Under the pieces are notes generated by a model. It did not search any database and had not been told where the DNA came from. It worked only from the letters and a program-made list of their open reading frames with translations. Shown here piece after piece: positions 22,109 to 28,728 of a stretch of DNA of 30,832 nucleotides. Position 1 is the first letter of the stretch, and each line of letters starts with the position of its first letter. The stretch spans positions 1-30,832 of the IMG/VR virus record IMGVR_UViG_3300043466_000640. One strand, written 5' to 3'. The translations under genes were made by a program, and so were the position numbers. This DNA is from a virus.

Positions 22109-22293
22109 CAAATATCCCCGAATTATGTGACCGCTGCAATAGCTGGATAATCACCGACAACGGCCAGCCTGTCATTGAGACTTGGAACCGCGACTATGTG
22201 GAGACAATCGCCAACAGCGAGATGCCCGGCGTTGTTATCTATACCGCGCTGCAATGGTTGCAGCACTTCAACACTAACTTAGGAGCAAAGTGA
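22105..22293 (+). CDS. 62-residue small protein with CxxC
   Basis: The ATG at 22105 has AGGAG 8 nt upstream. The N-terminus LCDRCNSWIITDNGQPVIET contains a single CDRC pair that could bind metal with other ligands; the rest is mixed alpha/beta. It overlaps the preceding micro-protein by 4 nt and is followed 1 nt later by the next gene. Function unknown. Confidence 0.65.
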   Translation: MTNIPELCDRCNSWIITDNGQPVIETWNRDYVETIANSEMPGVVIYTALQWLQHFNTNLGAK

Positions 22294-22294
22294 C

Positions 22295-22525
22295 ATGATT
22301 ATCGACGGTATCAAATACGCACGCAAATGCTGCGAGTGCGGTAAAGGCATGAACGAGGGATACGTCATCAACGGATGTGATACGTATTGCGATGACCCAT
22401 GCTTGCATAAGCACGTCAGCGCCGAAGAGTTCATAAAACTTTTTGATAACGGCGAGGGCGATAGCTTCTACACAGATTGGGAAGACGAAAGAGAATGGGA
22501 TGATGAAGAGGAACTGGCAGCATGA
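22295..22525 (+). CDS. Cys-rich zinc-binding-type conserved phage protein
   Basis: The 76-residue product begins with KCCECGKGMNEGYVINGCD, then YCDDPCLHKH and an acidic C-terminus (GEGDSFYTDWEDE). The CxxCxxGMxEGYxIN...C...CLHKH pattern is one I recall in small conserved phage proteins, with the cysteines and histidines arranged like a treble-clef zinc finger. A strong GGAG precedes the start. Binding to a host protein or nucleic acid is possible but not shown. Confidence 0.75.
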   Translation: MIIDGIKYARKCCECGKGMNEGYVINGCDTYCDDPCLHKHVSAEEFIKLFDNGEGDSFYTDWEDEREWDDEEELAA

Positions 22526-22611
22526 TAGCGCACATTGCAATCATCACATTCTTTTGGGGCGTCCTTGCCCTATCAACCTACGCAATCATTAAAACAGTGA
22601 GGGAAGCATAA
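22522..22611 (+). CDS. 29-residue membrane micro-protein
   Basis: The ATG overlaps the stop of the zinc-binding gene (ATGA), and the TAA overlaps the next ATG (TAATG). GAGGAA lies upstream. The sequence is almost entirely one membrane span (IAIITFFWGVLALSTYAIIK) with a short basic end, TVREA. The exact coupling on both sides supports a real gene despite its size. Confidence 0.6.
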   Translation: MIAHIAIITFFWGVLALSTYAIIKTVREA

Positions 22612-22808
22612 TGACACTATTAATGGATTTCGCAAGGGACGCAAGGGGCCTTGCCCGATACGCCGAGATATTCGGGTTCATCAGGGCTGCGGAGCGTTAC
22701 CTAGCCGACATGGCGGAGCGCGGTGATCATGCGGCGGCGATTTTATGTGGCGATGCTGGCATCATACTGGCCGAGCATGGAGAGGGAGAGGATTGGGACG
22801 ATGTATAA
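22611..22808 (+). CDS. 65-residue small protein, unknown function
   Basis: An Ala-rich, mostly helical protein (GLARYAEIFGFIRAAERYLA) with an acidic C-terminus (EHGEGEDWDDV). The start is coupled to the upstream micro-protein by TAATG with GAGGGAAG upstream. It overlaps the next gene by 8 nt. No family recognised. Confidence 0.65.
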   Translation: MTLLMDFARDARGLARYAEIFGFIRAAERYLADMAERGDHAAAILCGDAGIILAEHGEGEDWDDV

Positions 22809-22986
22809 AGAAATCCTATCATGCGCCGATGGCGGGCCAGAACCGCTGTGGGGAATGAACCCAGAGACAGCTTACTTTGTCGGCATATACGACGAGAGCG
22901 GGATGCTATTGTCCAACTTCTTCGACACCGAGCAAGAGGCGCGGGCCGTTTACGACCGCATTAAGTTACCAGAGCAAGGAGCATAA
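22801..22986 (+). CDS. 61-residue small protein, unknown function
   Basis: I chose the ATG at 22801 because upstream in-frame starts would overlap the preceding gene deeply; GAGAG lies upstream. The translation has TAYFVGIYDESGMLLSNFFD, two strands and a turn, followed by a helix (EQEARAVYDRIKL). It could be a small alpha/beta domain. Function unknown. Confidence 0.6.
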   Translation: MYKEILSCADGGPEPLWGMNPETAYFVGIYDESGMLLSNFFDTEQEARAVYDRIKLPEQGA

Positions 22987-22987
22987 C

Positions 22988-23197
22988 ATGACACAAGACC
23001 GCAACTACCTACGCATGTTGAACGTCCGCGACCTGACGCTCATTGCGTCCGAACGGTTCACGACCGACCTAGAACTTGTCCTGCTGGAGCGCCTAGAGCA
23101 TCTGATAGGCGTTGACGACGAACTAGAGCACCTACAGACGCTATATGACCGCCTAGTGGCCGAGAATAACGCCCTGCGGGACGATATGGCCGAATGA
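22988..23197 (+). CDS. 69-residue helical protein, possible coiled coil
   Basis: A perfect GGAG spaced 7 nt precedes the ATG at 22988. The protein is Leu- and Glu-rich with a heptad-like C-terminal half (DELEHLQTLYDRLVAENNAL), consistent with a dimeric coiled coil. Its stop overlaps a tiny hydrophobic frame. No family recognised. Confidence 0.7.
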   Translation: MTQDRNYLRMLNVRDLTLIASERFTTDLELVLLERLEHLIGVDDELEHLQTLYDRLVAENNALRDDMAE

Positions 23198-23253
23198 TTG
23201 CGGTTATCGCTGGAGCCGCCCTATTCCTATTAACTTTACTACTGGAGGATTGA
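23194..23253 (+). CDS. 19-residue hydrophobic micro-ORF (tentative)
   Basis: An ATG overlaps the previous stop as ATGA and the frame encodes IAVIAGAALFLLTLLLED. The RBS of the next gene (GGAGG) is inside its last codons, so it may act as a coupling leader rather than a functional peptide. Support is position and the match to the pattern of other membrane micro-genes here. Confidence 0.4.
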   Translation: MIAVIAGAALFLLTLLLED

Positions 23254-23256
23254 CCA

Positions 23257-23457
23257 ATGACACAATATGAAATCATCATAGGCTTTATGTTAGCCGCGCA
23301 ACTGTTCACTGCCTTTCTGTTATGGGAGACCGCTAAGAACGGCGACAAATGGAAAGCCATGTGGACACGCGACACATCGGAACTGCTATTCTGGAAGCGC
23401 AACGGCATCCTGCGCGATCCCTTGACGGGCAAATACCGCAAGCGGGACAAAAGCTAA
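23257..23457 (+). CDS. 66-residue single-span membrane protein
   Basis: TGGAGG precedes the ATG. An N-terminal membrane span (IIIGFMLAAQLFTAFLLW, residues 6-23) is followed by a basic, tryptophan-containing cytosolic tail (WKAMWTRDTSELLFWKRNG, ending KYRKRDKS). It is coupled to the next gene by TAATG. Function unknown; anchoring at the inner membrane is likely. Confidence 0.7.
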   Translation: MTQYEIIIGFMLAAQLFTAFLLWETAKNGDKWKAMWTRDTSELLFWKRNGILRDPLTGKYRKRDKS

Positions 23458-23795
23458 TGGAATATGCCGTCCGCAAGCAAATAAAGCACCTGTGCGGCTA
23501 TATCAGCGACAGAAGCGCAGTGTTGCAGCACATCAACAGGGAACACAACTTACGCCTGACGCTGCACGACCTAGAACAAGCCATAAAGAGCAAAAGCGCC
23601 CGTGTGCGGCGCACTGATTTAGAGGCGATGATACCGTCACCGCTAATCGTCACGCACAAGAGCGCAGGACACGACCCGCTGGCTTTGGCGCTGTTCAAAT
23701 ACCATGCAGCGCGGACGTTCGGCCCTGAGCAAGCATATTGGCTGGACAGACTGAACGACCGCAAGCCCAAGCCAGCAACGCAAATAGAAATCTAA
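23457..23795 (+). CDS. 112-residue helical protein, possible DNA-binding
   Basis: The ATG at 23457 overlaps the preceding stop. Residues about 14-44 (SDRSAVLQHINREHNLRLTL, then a HDLEQAIKSK helix) could be a helix-turn-helix, but the match is loose. The C-terminal half includes PLALALFKYHAARTFG. The protein is basic overall. Role in early gene control or host interaction is a guess. Confidence 0.6.
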   Translation: MEYAVRKQIKHLCGYISDRSAVLQHINREHNLRLTLHDLEQAIKSKSARVRRTDLEAMIPSPLIVTHKSAGHDPLALALFKYHAARTFGPEQAYWLDRLNDRKPKPATQIEI

Positions 23796-23805
23796 AGGAT
23801 AAGAC

Positions 23806-23943
23806 ATGATTAAACCACAACAAGCCGCCCCTATGGGCCGCAAACATCGCGTTTCATCCGACAGCGCATGGCCGCTGCGCGGACTGGACGGAAAGACATT
23901 CGCGGAACGCCGCGCAGAACGTGAAAAGGAACAAAGCAAGTGA
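23806..23943 (+). CDS. 45-residue basic protein
   Basis: A short frame with AAAGGATAAG upstream of the ATG. It is rich in Arg, Lys and Glu with SSDSAWPLRGLDGKTFAERR and a charged end. The stop overlaps the methyltransferase GTG start by 4 nt (GTGA), which supports the gene. No family recognised. Confidence 0.6.
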   Translation: MIKPQQAAPMGRKHRVSSDSAWPLRGLDGKTFAERRAEREKEQSK

Positions 23944-24365
23944 GCGTCCACTTCTCAAGTGCGACTGACCTATGGTCAACGCCACAGGACTTTTTTGACA
24001 AGCAGAACGCAATTCACGGCTTCACGCTCGACGTTTGCGCGACAGCCGACAACGCCAAATGTGCCCGCTATTTCACGGAAGCAGACGATGGGCTGGCGCA
24101 GCCTTGGCATGGCGTCTGTTGGATGAACCCGCCCTACGGTCGCACAATAAGCCTATGGATGCGTAAAGCATACGAAAGCCACCTGACAGGCGCGACAGTT
24201 GTTTGCCTTGTCCCGTCACGCACTGACACCCGTTGGTGGCATGACTACGCCATGAAAGGCCAGATCGAATTTATCCGTGGACGGCTCAAGTTTGGCGATG
24301 CCAAGAACAGCGCGCCCTTCCCGTCCGCATTAGTTGTATTCAGCAAAGGGAATAATAATGCCTAG
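23940..24365 (+). CDS. Phage DNA N-6-adenine methyltransferase (Dam family)
   Basis: The 141-residue product starts at a GTG with AAGGAA upstream. It shows the phage Dam-like family pattern: ATDLWSTPQDFFDKQNAIHG at the start, FTLDVCATADNAKCARYFTE (the S-adenosylmethionine side), then WMNPPYGR, the catalytic NPPY motif, and a C-terminal KFGDAKNSAPFPSALVVF. It would methylate adenine in DNA, probably to shield phage DNA from host nucleases or to mark replication. No partner nuclease is present nearby. It overlaps the next gene by 8 nt. Confidence 0.9.
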   Translation: MSVHFSSATDLWSTPQDFFDKQNAIHGFTLDVCATADNAKCARYFTEADDGLAQPWHGVCWMNPPYGRTISLWMRKAYESHLTGATVVCLVPSRTDTRWWHDYAMKGQIEFIRGRLKFGDAKNSAPFPSALVVFSKGNNNA

Positions 24366-24543
24366 ACCAATGACATACCCAATCGGAACGCTGGCCGTAG
24401 GCGAGAGCGCCACCATGCCAGCCACCAAGAAGGGCGATGCCAAGCGCACCAGCCGCAACGTGAGCCAATACGGCATCCGCAACGGCAAAGCGTTCAAGTG
24501 CCGCACTGTGGGCGGCGTAACCTTCATAACTAGATGGATGTGA
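24358..24543 (+). CDS. 61-residue small protein, unknown function
   Basis: The ATG at 24358 has AAAGGGAA upstream and lies inside the methyltransferase end. The protein is basic, with PIGTLAVGESATMPATKKGD, SQYGIRNGKAFKCRTVGG and a final TFITRWM; it may be a small beta barrel. The pattern of a hydrophobic 'IGTLAVGES' start and an aromatic-basic end resembles small phage DNA-binding-like proteins, but no certain family is recognised. Confidence 0.65.
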   Translation: MPRPMTYPIGTLAVGESATMPATKKGDAKRTSRNVSQYGIRNGKAFKCRTVGGVTFITRWM

Positions 24544-24547
24544 GCAA

Positions 24548-24940
24548 ATGACCAATATAGGCGAATGGGGCGCAGTCATGCGCCTAGCCAGACGCGCTGC
24601 GCTGTTGGCTGGCGAAGAACAGCGCCGCCTTGGGCGTGTGACGGAGCAAGAGGACAGCAGCATTATGCTGTATACCGACGACCCGACAACGGCGGGGCTG
24701 TTCGCCCGCAATTCCGACATGGCTGCAATGTGCAAGACCAGCGGCATTGAAGGCGTGTGCATCGTCATGGGCGACAAGTTTCCGCCAGCAGCGCATGAGG
24801 CCGAACGTCCCGATCCGGAACTGCCGCGCGTTGCTGCGATGTGGTTCCCTGCCAATGGTGACAAATGCCCGCGCTGCCGCCTGTTCAGACGCACGACAGG
24901 CGAAATATGCAACCCATGCGAAAGGAGACTAGCAGCATGA
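24548..24940 (+). CDS. 130-residue protein with C-terminal zinc ribbon
   Basis: The start at 24548 follows the previous stop by 4 nt with only a weak RBS. The N-terminal half is helical and basic. The end is a compact zinc-ribbon-like element, CPRC at about 108-111 and CNPC at about 122-125, separated by 10 residues. Such ribbons occur in small phage regulators and nucleic-acid-binding proteins. Function unknown. Confidence 0.65.
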   Translation: MTNIGEWGAVMRLARRAALLAGEEQRRLGRVTEQEDSSIMLYTDDPTTAGLFARNSDMAAMCKTSGIEGVCIVMGDKFPPAAHEAERPDPELPRVAAMWFPANGDKCPRCRLFRRTTGEICNPCERRLAA

Positions 24941-25131
24941 CAGACTATGATGATGAGGATGACGAATTGGCGCTGCCTGAACGATACATCGAACGCGCAG
25001 GGGAAACCTTGGCCTACCGCCTGATGGAATATCTGGAGTTTCTTGGCGTGATAGGCAAAGACCATGTGTCTTACCTGCGATGGCCGCCCATTGAATTGAT
25101 CGAAGACGCTGAAAAAGCATTGAAGGAGTGA
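24937..25131 (+). CDS. 64-residue acidic protein
   Basis: The ATG overlaps the preceding stop as ATGA, with AGGAG about 11 nt upstream. The N-terminus is very acidic (DYDDEDDELALPE) and a helical region AYRLMEYLEFLGVI follows. Highly acidic small early proteins sometimes mimic DNA or bind host enzymes; that is speculation here. No family recognised. Confidence 0.65.
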   Translation: MTDYDDEDDELALPERYIERAGETLAYRLMEYLEFLGVIGKDHVSYLRWPPIELIEDAEKALKE

Positions 25132-25136
25132 TGCAA

Positions 25137-25310
25137 ATGACAGACGAAGAAATCACACACACCGCACGGGAAATCTGCGCCGCGCAAGCATTTAAGGGTG
25201 ATGGTAACGAACATGTGCAATATATGTCTGGCGATTGGGATGACACGGTCTGGATGCGCCTCGTCGAGCAAGGCATCCGCAAGGGCATTGAGATTGGGAG
25301 GCCGCTGTGA
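25137..25310 (+). CDS. 57-residue small protein, unknown function
   Basis: I place the start at the ATG at 25137, 8 nt after a GGAG; an ATG at 25131 is too close to it. The sequence is helical with DEEITHTAREICAAQAF and ends in a basic-hydrophobic GIRKGIEIGRPL. It overlaps the next gene by 4 nt (GTGA). Function unknown. Confidence 0.65.
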   Translation: MTDEEITHTAREICAAQAFKGDGNEHVQYMSGDWDDTVWMRLVEQGIRKGIEIGRPL

Positions 25311-25669
25311 CAGGCATTGAACAAAAAGCCTTGGCGCTGGTGAACGAGATTGAACTGGAACGTGGGTCAACCGAACTTACGCCCCATATCATGCGCCGAC
25401 TTATCATGGACGAAGCACTATGCCGCGCCATCGAAGCGCACGAAGCCTTTAAGCAAGAGGTGAGCGACATTGTGTATGCCCATGTCAACGCAACCAACGA
25501 AACTAGTGCGGACGCTTGGGAAAAACTAAAGACGCTCATCATAAATGCGGATAAGCCTGACGCGTTGGTGGATGTATGGGGTGATTTGTTTATAAAATCC
25601 TACAATTTAGACCAATTCTGCGACGCACTGGAGGCCCGTGGGCTGGAGATACGGGCGAAGGACGAATAA
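25307..25669 (+). CDS. 120-residue helical protein, unknown function
   Basis: The GTG start at 25307 has GGGAGG upstream and overlaps the preceding stop. The product is helical and acidic (EQKALALVNEIELERGSTEL, then an RRLIMDEALCRAIEAHEAF helix), with two aromatic residues near the end of the domain (VWGDLFIKSYNLDQF). It is one of the longer early genes. No motif for function. Confidence 0.65.
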   Translation: MTGIEQKALALVNEIELERGSTELTPHIMRRLIMDEALCRAIEAHEAFKQEVSDIVYAHVNATNETSADAWEKLKTLIINADKPDALVDVWGDLFIKSYNLDQFCDALEARGLEIRAKDE

Positions 25670-25670
25670 A

Positions 25671-25841
25671 ATGCCGGTAGTAAAACGGACTAGGCGCGTG
25701 TGGACGCCTGAAATGGACGCAGAGTTGATGAGTTATTATGATCATGATTTACGGCCAGCCTACATGGCGGAACAGATGAGATTGACGATTGCGTCCGTAG
25801 AAGGCCGTTACAGAAAACTGAAAAAAGTCGGCACTAACTGA
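25671..25841 (+). CDS. Small Myb/SANT- or homeodomain-like DNA-binding protein
   Basis: The 56-residue protein starts at the ATG at 25671 with AAGGA upstream. It has a basic N-terminus (KRTRR), VWTPEMDAELMSYYDHDL as a first helix and AEQMRLTIASVEGRYRKLKK as the second and recognition helices. The spaced Trp and aromatic residues and the RYRKLKK end resemble Myb/SANT-type or GcrA-like helix-turn-helix domains. It is the last gene before the regulatory cassette at 25867-25977, so it is a candidate regulator of that promoter. Confidence 0.65.
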   Translation: MPVVKRTRRVWTPEMDAELMSYYDHDLRPAYMAEQMRLTIASVEGRYRKLKKVGTN

Positions 25842-25866
25842 CTGAAAACAAAAGATAAACAAAAAC

Positions 25867-25906
25867 AACTTTCTTCTAAGTCTTTGAAAACAAAGGAAAG
25901 AAAGTT
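25867..25906 (+). promoter_or_regulatory. Nested inverted repeat upstream of the 25.9-kb promoter
   Basis: AACTTTCTT (25867-25875) and AAGAAAGTT (25898-25906) are perfect 9-bp inverted arms. Within them CTTTG and CAAAG (25882-25886 and 25891-25895) pair around AAAA. The outer arm ends 1 bp before the -35 of the strong promoter, so it could be an operator, an activator site or, as RNA, a stem-loop at the end of the early operon. There is no T run for a terminator. Confidence 0.7.
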
Positions 25907-25907
25907 C

Positions 25908-25935
25908 TTGACGTGCCCTCAAACTATGCTATAAT
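25908..25935 (+). promoter_or_regulatory. Strong extended -10 sigma-70 promoter
   Basis: The -35 is TTGACG (25908-25913, 5/6), the spacer is 16 nt and the -10 is a perfect TATAAT (25930-25935). TGC precedes the -10, making an extended -10. The expected transcription start is about 25942. It drives the 90-residue gene through a structured leader. Confidence 0.9.
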
Positions 25936-25977
25936 GAGCCATCAAGACGGGAAACCGCCTTGGTGGCTCTTTGACAA
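25936..25977 (+). promoter_or_regulatory. boxB-like GAAA stem-loop and rrn-type boxA leader
   Basis: GAGCCATCAAG (25936-25946) pairs with CTTGGTGGCTC (25959-25969) over 11 bp with one T-G wobble, then an A-C mismatch and CGG/CCG closed by a GAAA (GNRA) tetraloop at 25951-25954. The sequence GGCTCTTTGACAA at 25965-25977 agrees with the E. coli rrn boxA TGCTCTTTAACAA at 11 of 13 positions. The order promoter, stem-loop, boxA is that of rRNA leaders, where NusB/S10 load for antitermination. The predicted RNA start at about 25942 leaves the inner stem and frees boxA. Confidence 0.65.
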
Positions 25978-25998
25978 TACAGTAAAGGAAAATAAAGT

Positions 25999-26271
25999 AT
26001 GATACGCAAGTATAGCCATCCGCTCGGCTCGTCCACAAAGCTAACTGATTTGCGGACCCGCGCAAAGTCCATTGGCATCCGCGTTGAAACCGACGAACAC
26101 GACGTTTCTATCAACGGAAGCAAATGGGGTTACTGGCTGGTAGATGAGAATACCGGCAAAGGCCCTTGGGCTGACGATAATTACTGCGCCACTCGCAGCG
26201 AAGTGAAAAACAAGTTGCGCTCGCTTGAATTTGAACGCGGCGTTCGAAGCAAAGCAACGCTGTCCCTTTAG
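25999..26271 (+). CDS. 90-residue protein behind the boxA leader, unknown function
   Basis: The ATG at 25999 has AAAGGAAA upstream. The product is a basic alpha/beta protein: SSTKLTDLRTRAKSIGIRVE helix then strand, VSINGSKWGYWLVDENTGKG strands, and a C-terminal helix EVKNKLRSLEFERG. It resembles small single-domain nucleic-acid or protein binders but I recognise no family. It has its own strong promoter and structured leader, separate from the early operon, which points to high or specially timed expression. Confidence 0.75.
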   Translation: MIRKYSHPLGSSTKLTDLRTRAKSIGIRVETDEHDVSINGSKWGYWLVDENTGKGPWADDNYCATRSEVKNKLRSLEFERGVRSKATLSL

Positions 26272-26311
26272 CAATAAAAAGCCCCCGGCGGAGTGAGGAC
26301 ACCGGGGGCTT
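26272..26311 (-). terminator. Intrinsic terminator of the replication operon
   Basis: AAGCCCCCGG (26279-26288) and CCGGGGGCTT (26302-26311) form a perfect 10-bp GC-rich stem with a 13-nt loop. On the minus strand the stem is followed directly by TTTTTATTG, a classic T run, so it stops the polymerase-primase transcript after 26370. On the plus strand only two T follow, so it would be a weaker stop for the convergent 90-residue gene. Confidence 0.9.
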
Positions 26312-26369
26312 AAAAAGGTCAGCGGAGCATCACCGACCCTATCCATATATCATTGCAACCAAATGGTTG

Positions 26370-28718
26370 TCAATTCTTGCCTATCGACGGCATGATGCCC
26401 GACTTGGGTAATTCTTCCACCATGCGGCGCAACTCTGACTTGTTGTGCTTCTCCAACGCCTCTGGTGCGGCAAAGATATGTTTCTTGTTCTGATACTCTT
26501 TCGAGTTAATGCGGCCTATGTCAACCCAGCCCGCTTCCTTCAGTGCGTGAAGCAGTGCGGCCTGTGGTATTTTCACACCAGCAGGCACGTTGACGGCCAG
26601 CGCGTCACAGATACGGTGGAACGGCCCACCGATGACACCGTCAGAGAACACGCCCGACCGAAGCCGCATCATGTCCACAAGATAGCTTTCCGCTACGCTC
26701 ATGCCATGTTCGACCATGTTCAGCTTCCATTCGGTCACTGGCGGCGCAGCGGCAGGGTTGAACGCCGACACGTCGCGTTGATGCAGCCAAGCGGCGCACT
26801 TTTCATAACCGCCATTCTCATACCAGCCCCACAGCGCATTAGCTGCGGTCGGCGTCATACGCGGCGCACGCGTCCACACGCAGAACCAGCGCCTGTCCTG
26901 TGTTGGCAGCGTGATAGGCAGCGGATCGTTCGTATAGGCAACGACCATCAGGCGGTTGACCAACTCATAGGGGTGCATACCCTTACGATTGACCGACAGC
27001 GTTTCAGGTGGCGCAGCGATGAGCGGCTTCAGCTTGTTAGCCATCGCCCGACGTTCGCGTGCCTCTGGCTCTTTTAACTCGTTCAGGATGACAACTTCAG
27101 CCTCAAGCGCATAACCCCATTGGCTGTCCAAGCCGCCAGCCTCAATGACTGACCGGTTGCGCCAGTGCTTACCGCCAAGCGCCCATAGGAACGGCTGGAA
27201 CATACTATCCTTACCCGCGCCTTCATCGCCGCCAATTAGGATGGCGTGGTTAATCTTGACGTTAGGATGCTGTATCTTGAACGCCATGGCGTTGAGGATG
27301 TGGTCTAACTCGACATCATCCGCCACCAGATTGCGGCAATGCTCTAGCCAAGGCTCAACGTCATGGTCTGCAATCTTGTCACTGCCCGACACGTCAGGGC
27401 GGGCGTTTGTCCAGCGGTTGCCGTAAACCAATCCGTCACGCGTCACCAGCACGTCATCGCCAGCGGCGAACGTCACCGCCGACAGCGCAGGCGCGCCGCG
27501 ATCCTGACGGCGCTCGTCAAAATAGATGGACGACTGCACGCGCTGCGTTTTCTTGTGGATGGAGCGGCAGTCAACGTGACGGAACAACGCATTAAAGACG
27601 TTGCGGGCTATCTCTTGACGCGTCACCATGTCAAAATAGCAGTCATCGGACTGTATATAGGCGAAACGCTCGAACCACTCGCTTTGTTCCAGCCGTCCTG
27701 CTTCTTTTTTCTCGACCTCACGCACACGCGCTGCGGCCTCATCAGGGAACGCTTCGGTAGGCGCGATTTTCTCATACATTGACGCCAGACGTTCAGCGAT
27801 TAGTTCGTCACGCAAGCCCGGCGTTACCTTCGGGCCGCCGTTGTTAGCTACCCAATCAAGAAAGGTGCGACTGTCTAAGTCTTGGCAATGCCCGTGATAG
27901 CAGCAGAACGACCTATCCAGCGGCTTGTAGCGCGCCTCAATCATGCCGTCGCTATGCTCTTCATGGTTAGGGCAGACGATGGCGCACCAACCGTCGGTAT
28001 TGGGCGCGCTGAGGACTAGGTTGTTGTCGCTCAACCATGTCAGGACGTTGTCCTGTCCGGTGTCGCGTATCTTTACCGCTTTATAGTCCGCTGTGTCGCC
28101 TTCGGCTGGCGTGACGTCCAGCGCCTTGCATATTTGATCCAGCGTATATTCGCGCTCTGGGTGAAACTCAACCAGCCGTGCGGGGAAGTTACCCCGCCCG
28201 CTCTTCAGGTTGACGCTGCCGGGGATGCGGCAGTTGCGAACAGCATTAGTCGCGCCGGGGTCAGTGTAGCCCGCGTCCGCAATCGCCTTGATGGCAGCGC
28301 AGAAGTCGCCTTTGTTTGGCTGTTCGCTGAACGCGTAGCCCCACTGGAACGAACCTTCACTGGTTTCCAGTATCCATGTCGGGTCAAGCGGCGGCGTTTT
28401 GGATTTAGTGCCGATGTCATCCAGCATCATGAACAGGACAAACTCGACGTTGCTTGACTTGGCAGCAGGCTTGCCGTCTACAAAGCGGTCAACGACGAAC
28501 GAGCCTGTGTTGATATACCAAGCCTCGCCTTCCTTGATGCGGGCCTTTTCAGGCAGGAACGCAGGGAAGGTAGCCTTGGGCGCGCCGTCTGCGTGGTATA
28601 TCAGATTGCCGTCGCTGCCATGCACGGGCTTCTGACGCAACAATAGCGCCGTCTCGCCCACTGTATCAGCGGCCAATCCAACTATATAGTCTATAAACTT
28701 GATGCGATCCTCACTCAT
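26370..28718 (-). CDS. Primase-helicase (archaeo-eukaryotic-type primase region, Zn element, D5-like ATPase)
   Basis: The product is 782 residues from the ATG at 28718, which has a perfect AAGGAG; longer in-frame starts lie inside the polymerase gene. Residues about 90-185 resemble a RepB-type primase core (FVLFMMLDDIG with Asp100/Asp101). Residues about 249-278 hold a Cys/His zinc element (CPNHEEH and FCCYHGHC). The C-terminal half is a superfamily 3-like ATPase with Walker A GGDEGAGKDS at 496-505. It would prime and unwind DNA at the phage fork. It starts 10 nt after the polymerase stop. Confidence 0.85.
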   Translation of the reverse strand: MSEDRIKFIDYIVGLAADTVGETALLLRQKPVHGSDGNLIYHADGAPKATFPAFLPEKARIKEGEAWYINTGSFVVDRFVDGKPAAKSSNVEFVLFMMLDDIGTKSKTPPLDPTWILETSEGSFQWGYAFSEQPNKGDFCAAIKAIADAGYTDPGATNAVRNCRIPGSVNLKSGRGNFPARLVEFHPEREYTLDQICKALDVTPAEGDTADYKAVKIRDTGQDNVLTWLSDNNLVLSAPNTDGWCAIVCPNHEEHSDGMIEARYKPLDRSFCCYHGHCQDLDSRTFLDWVANNGGPKVTPGLRDELIAERLASMYEKIAPTEAFPDEAAARVREVEKKEAGRLEQSEWFERFAYIQSDDCYFDMVTRQEIARNVFNALFRHVDCRSIHKKTQRVQSSIYFDERRQDRGAPALSAVTFAAGDDVLVTRDGLVYGNRWTNARPDVSGSDKIADHDVEPWLEHCRNLVADDVELDHILNAMAFKIQHPNVKINHAILIGGDEGAGKDSMFQPFLWALGGKHWRNRSVIEAGGLDSQWGYALEAEVVILNELKEPEARERRAMANKLKPLIAAPPETLSVNRKGMHPYELVNRLMVVAYTNDPLPITLPTQDRRWFCVWTRAPRMTPTAANALWGWYENGGYEKCAAWLHQRDVSAFNPAAAPPVTEWKLNMVEHGMSVAESYLVDMMRLRSGVFSDGVIGGPFHRICDALAVNVPAGVKIPQAALLHALKEAGWVDIGRINSKEYQNKKHIFAAPEALEKHNKSELRRMVEELPKSGIMPSIGKN

Positions 28719-28728
28719 CGCTTGCTCC

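Noticed and set aside
25971-26003. TTGACA at 25971 with TATGAT at 25998 as a second promoter
   Set aside because: The spacer would be 21 nt and the -10 would overlap the start codon; TTGACA is better explained as part of boxA.
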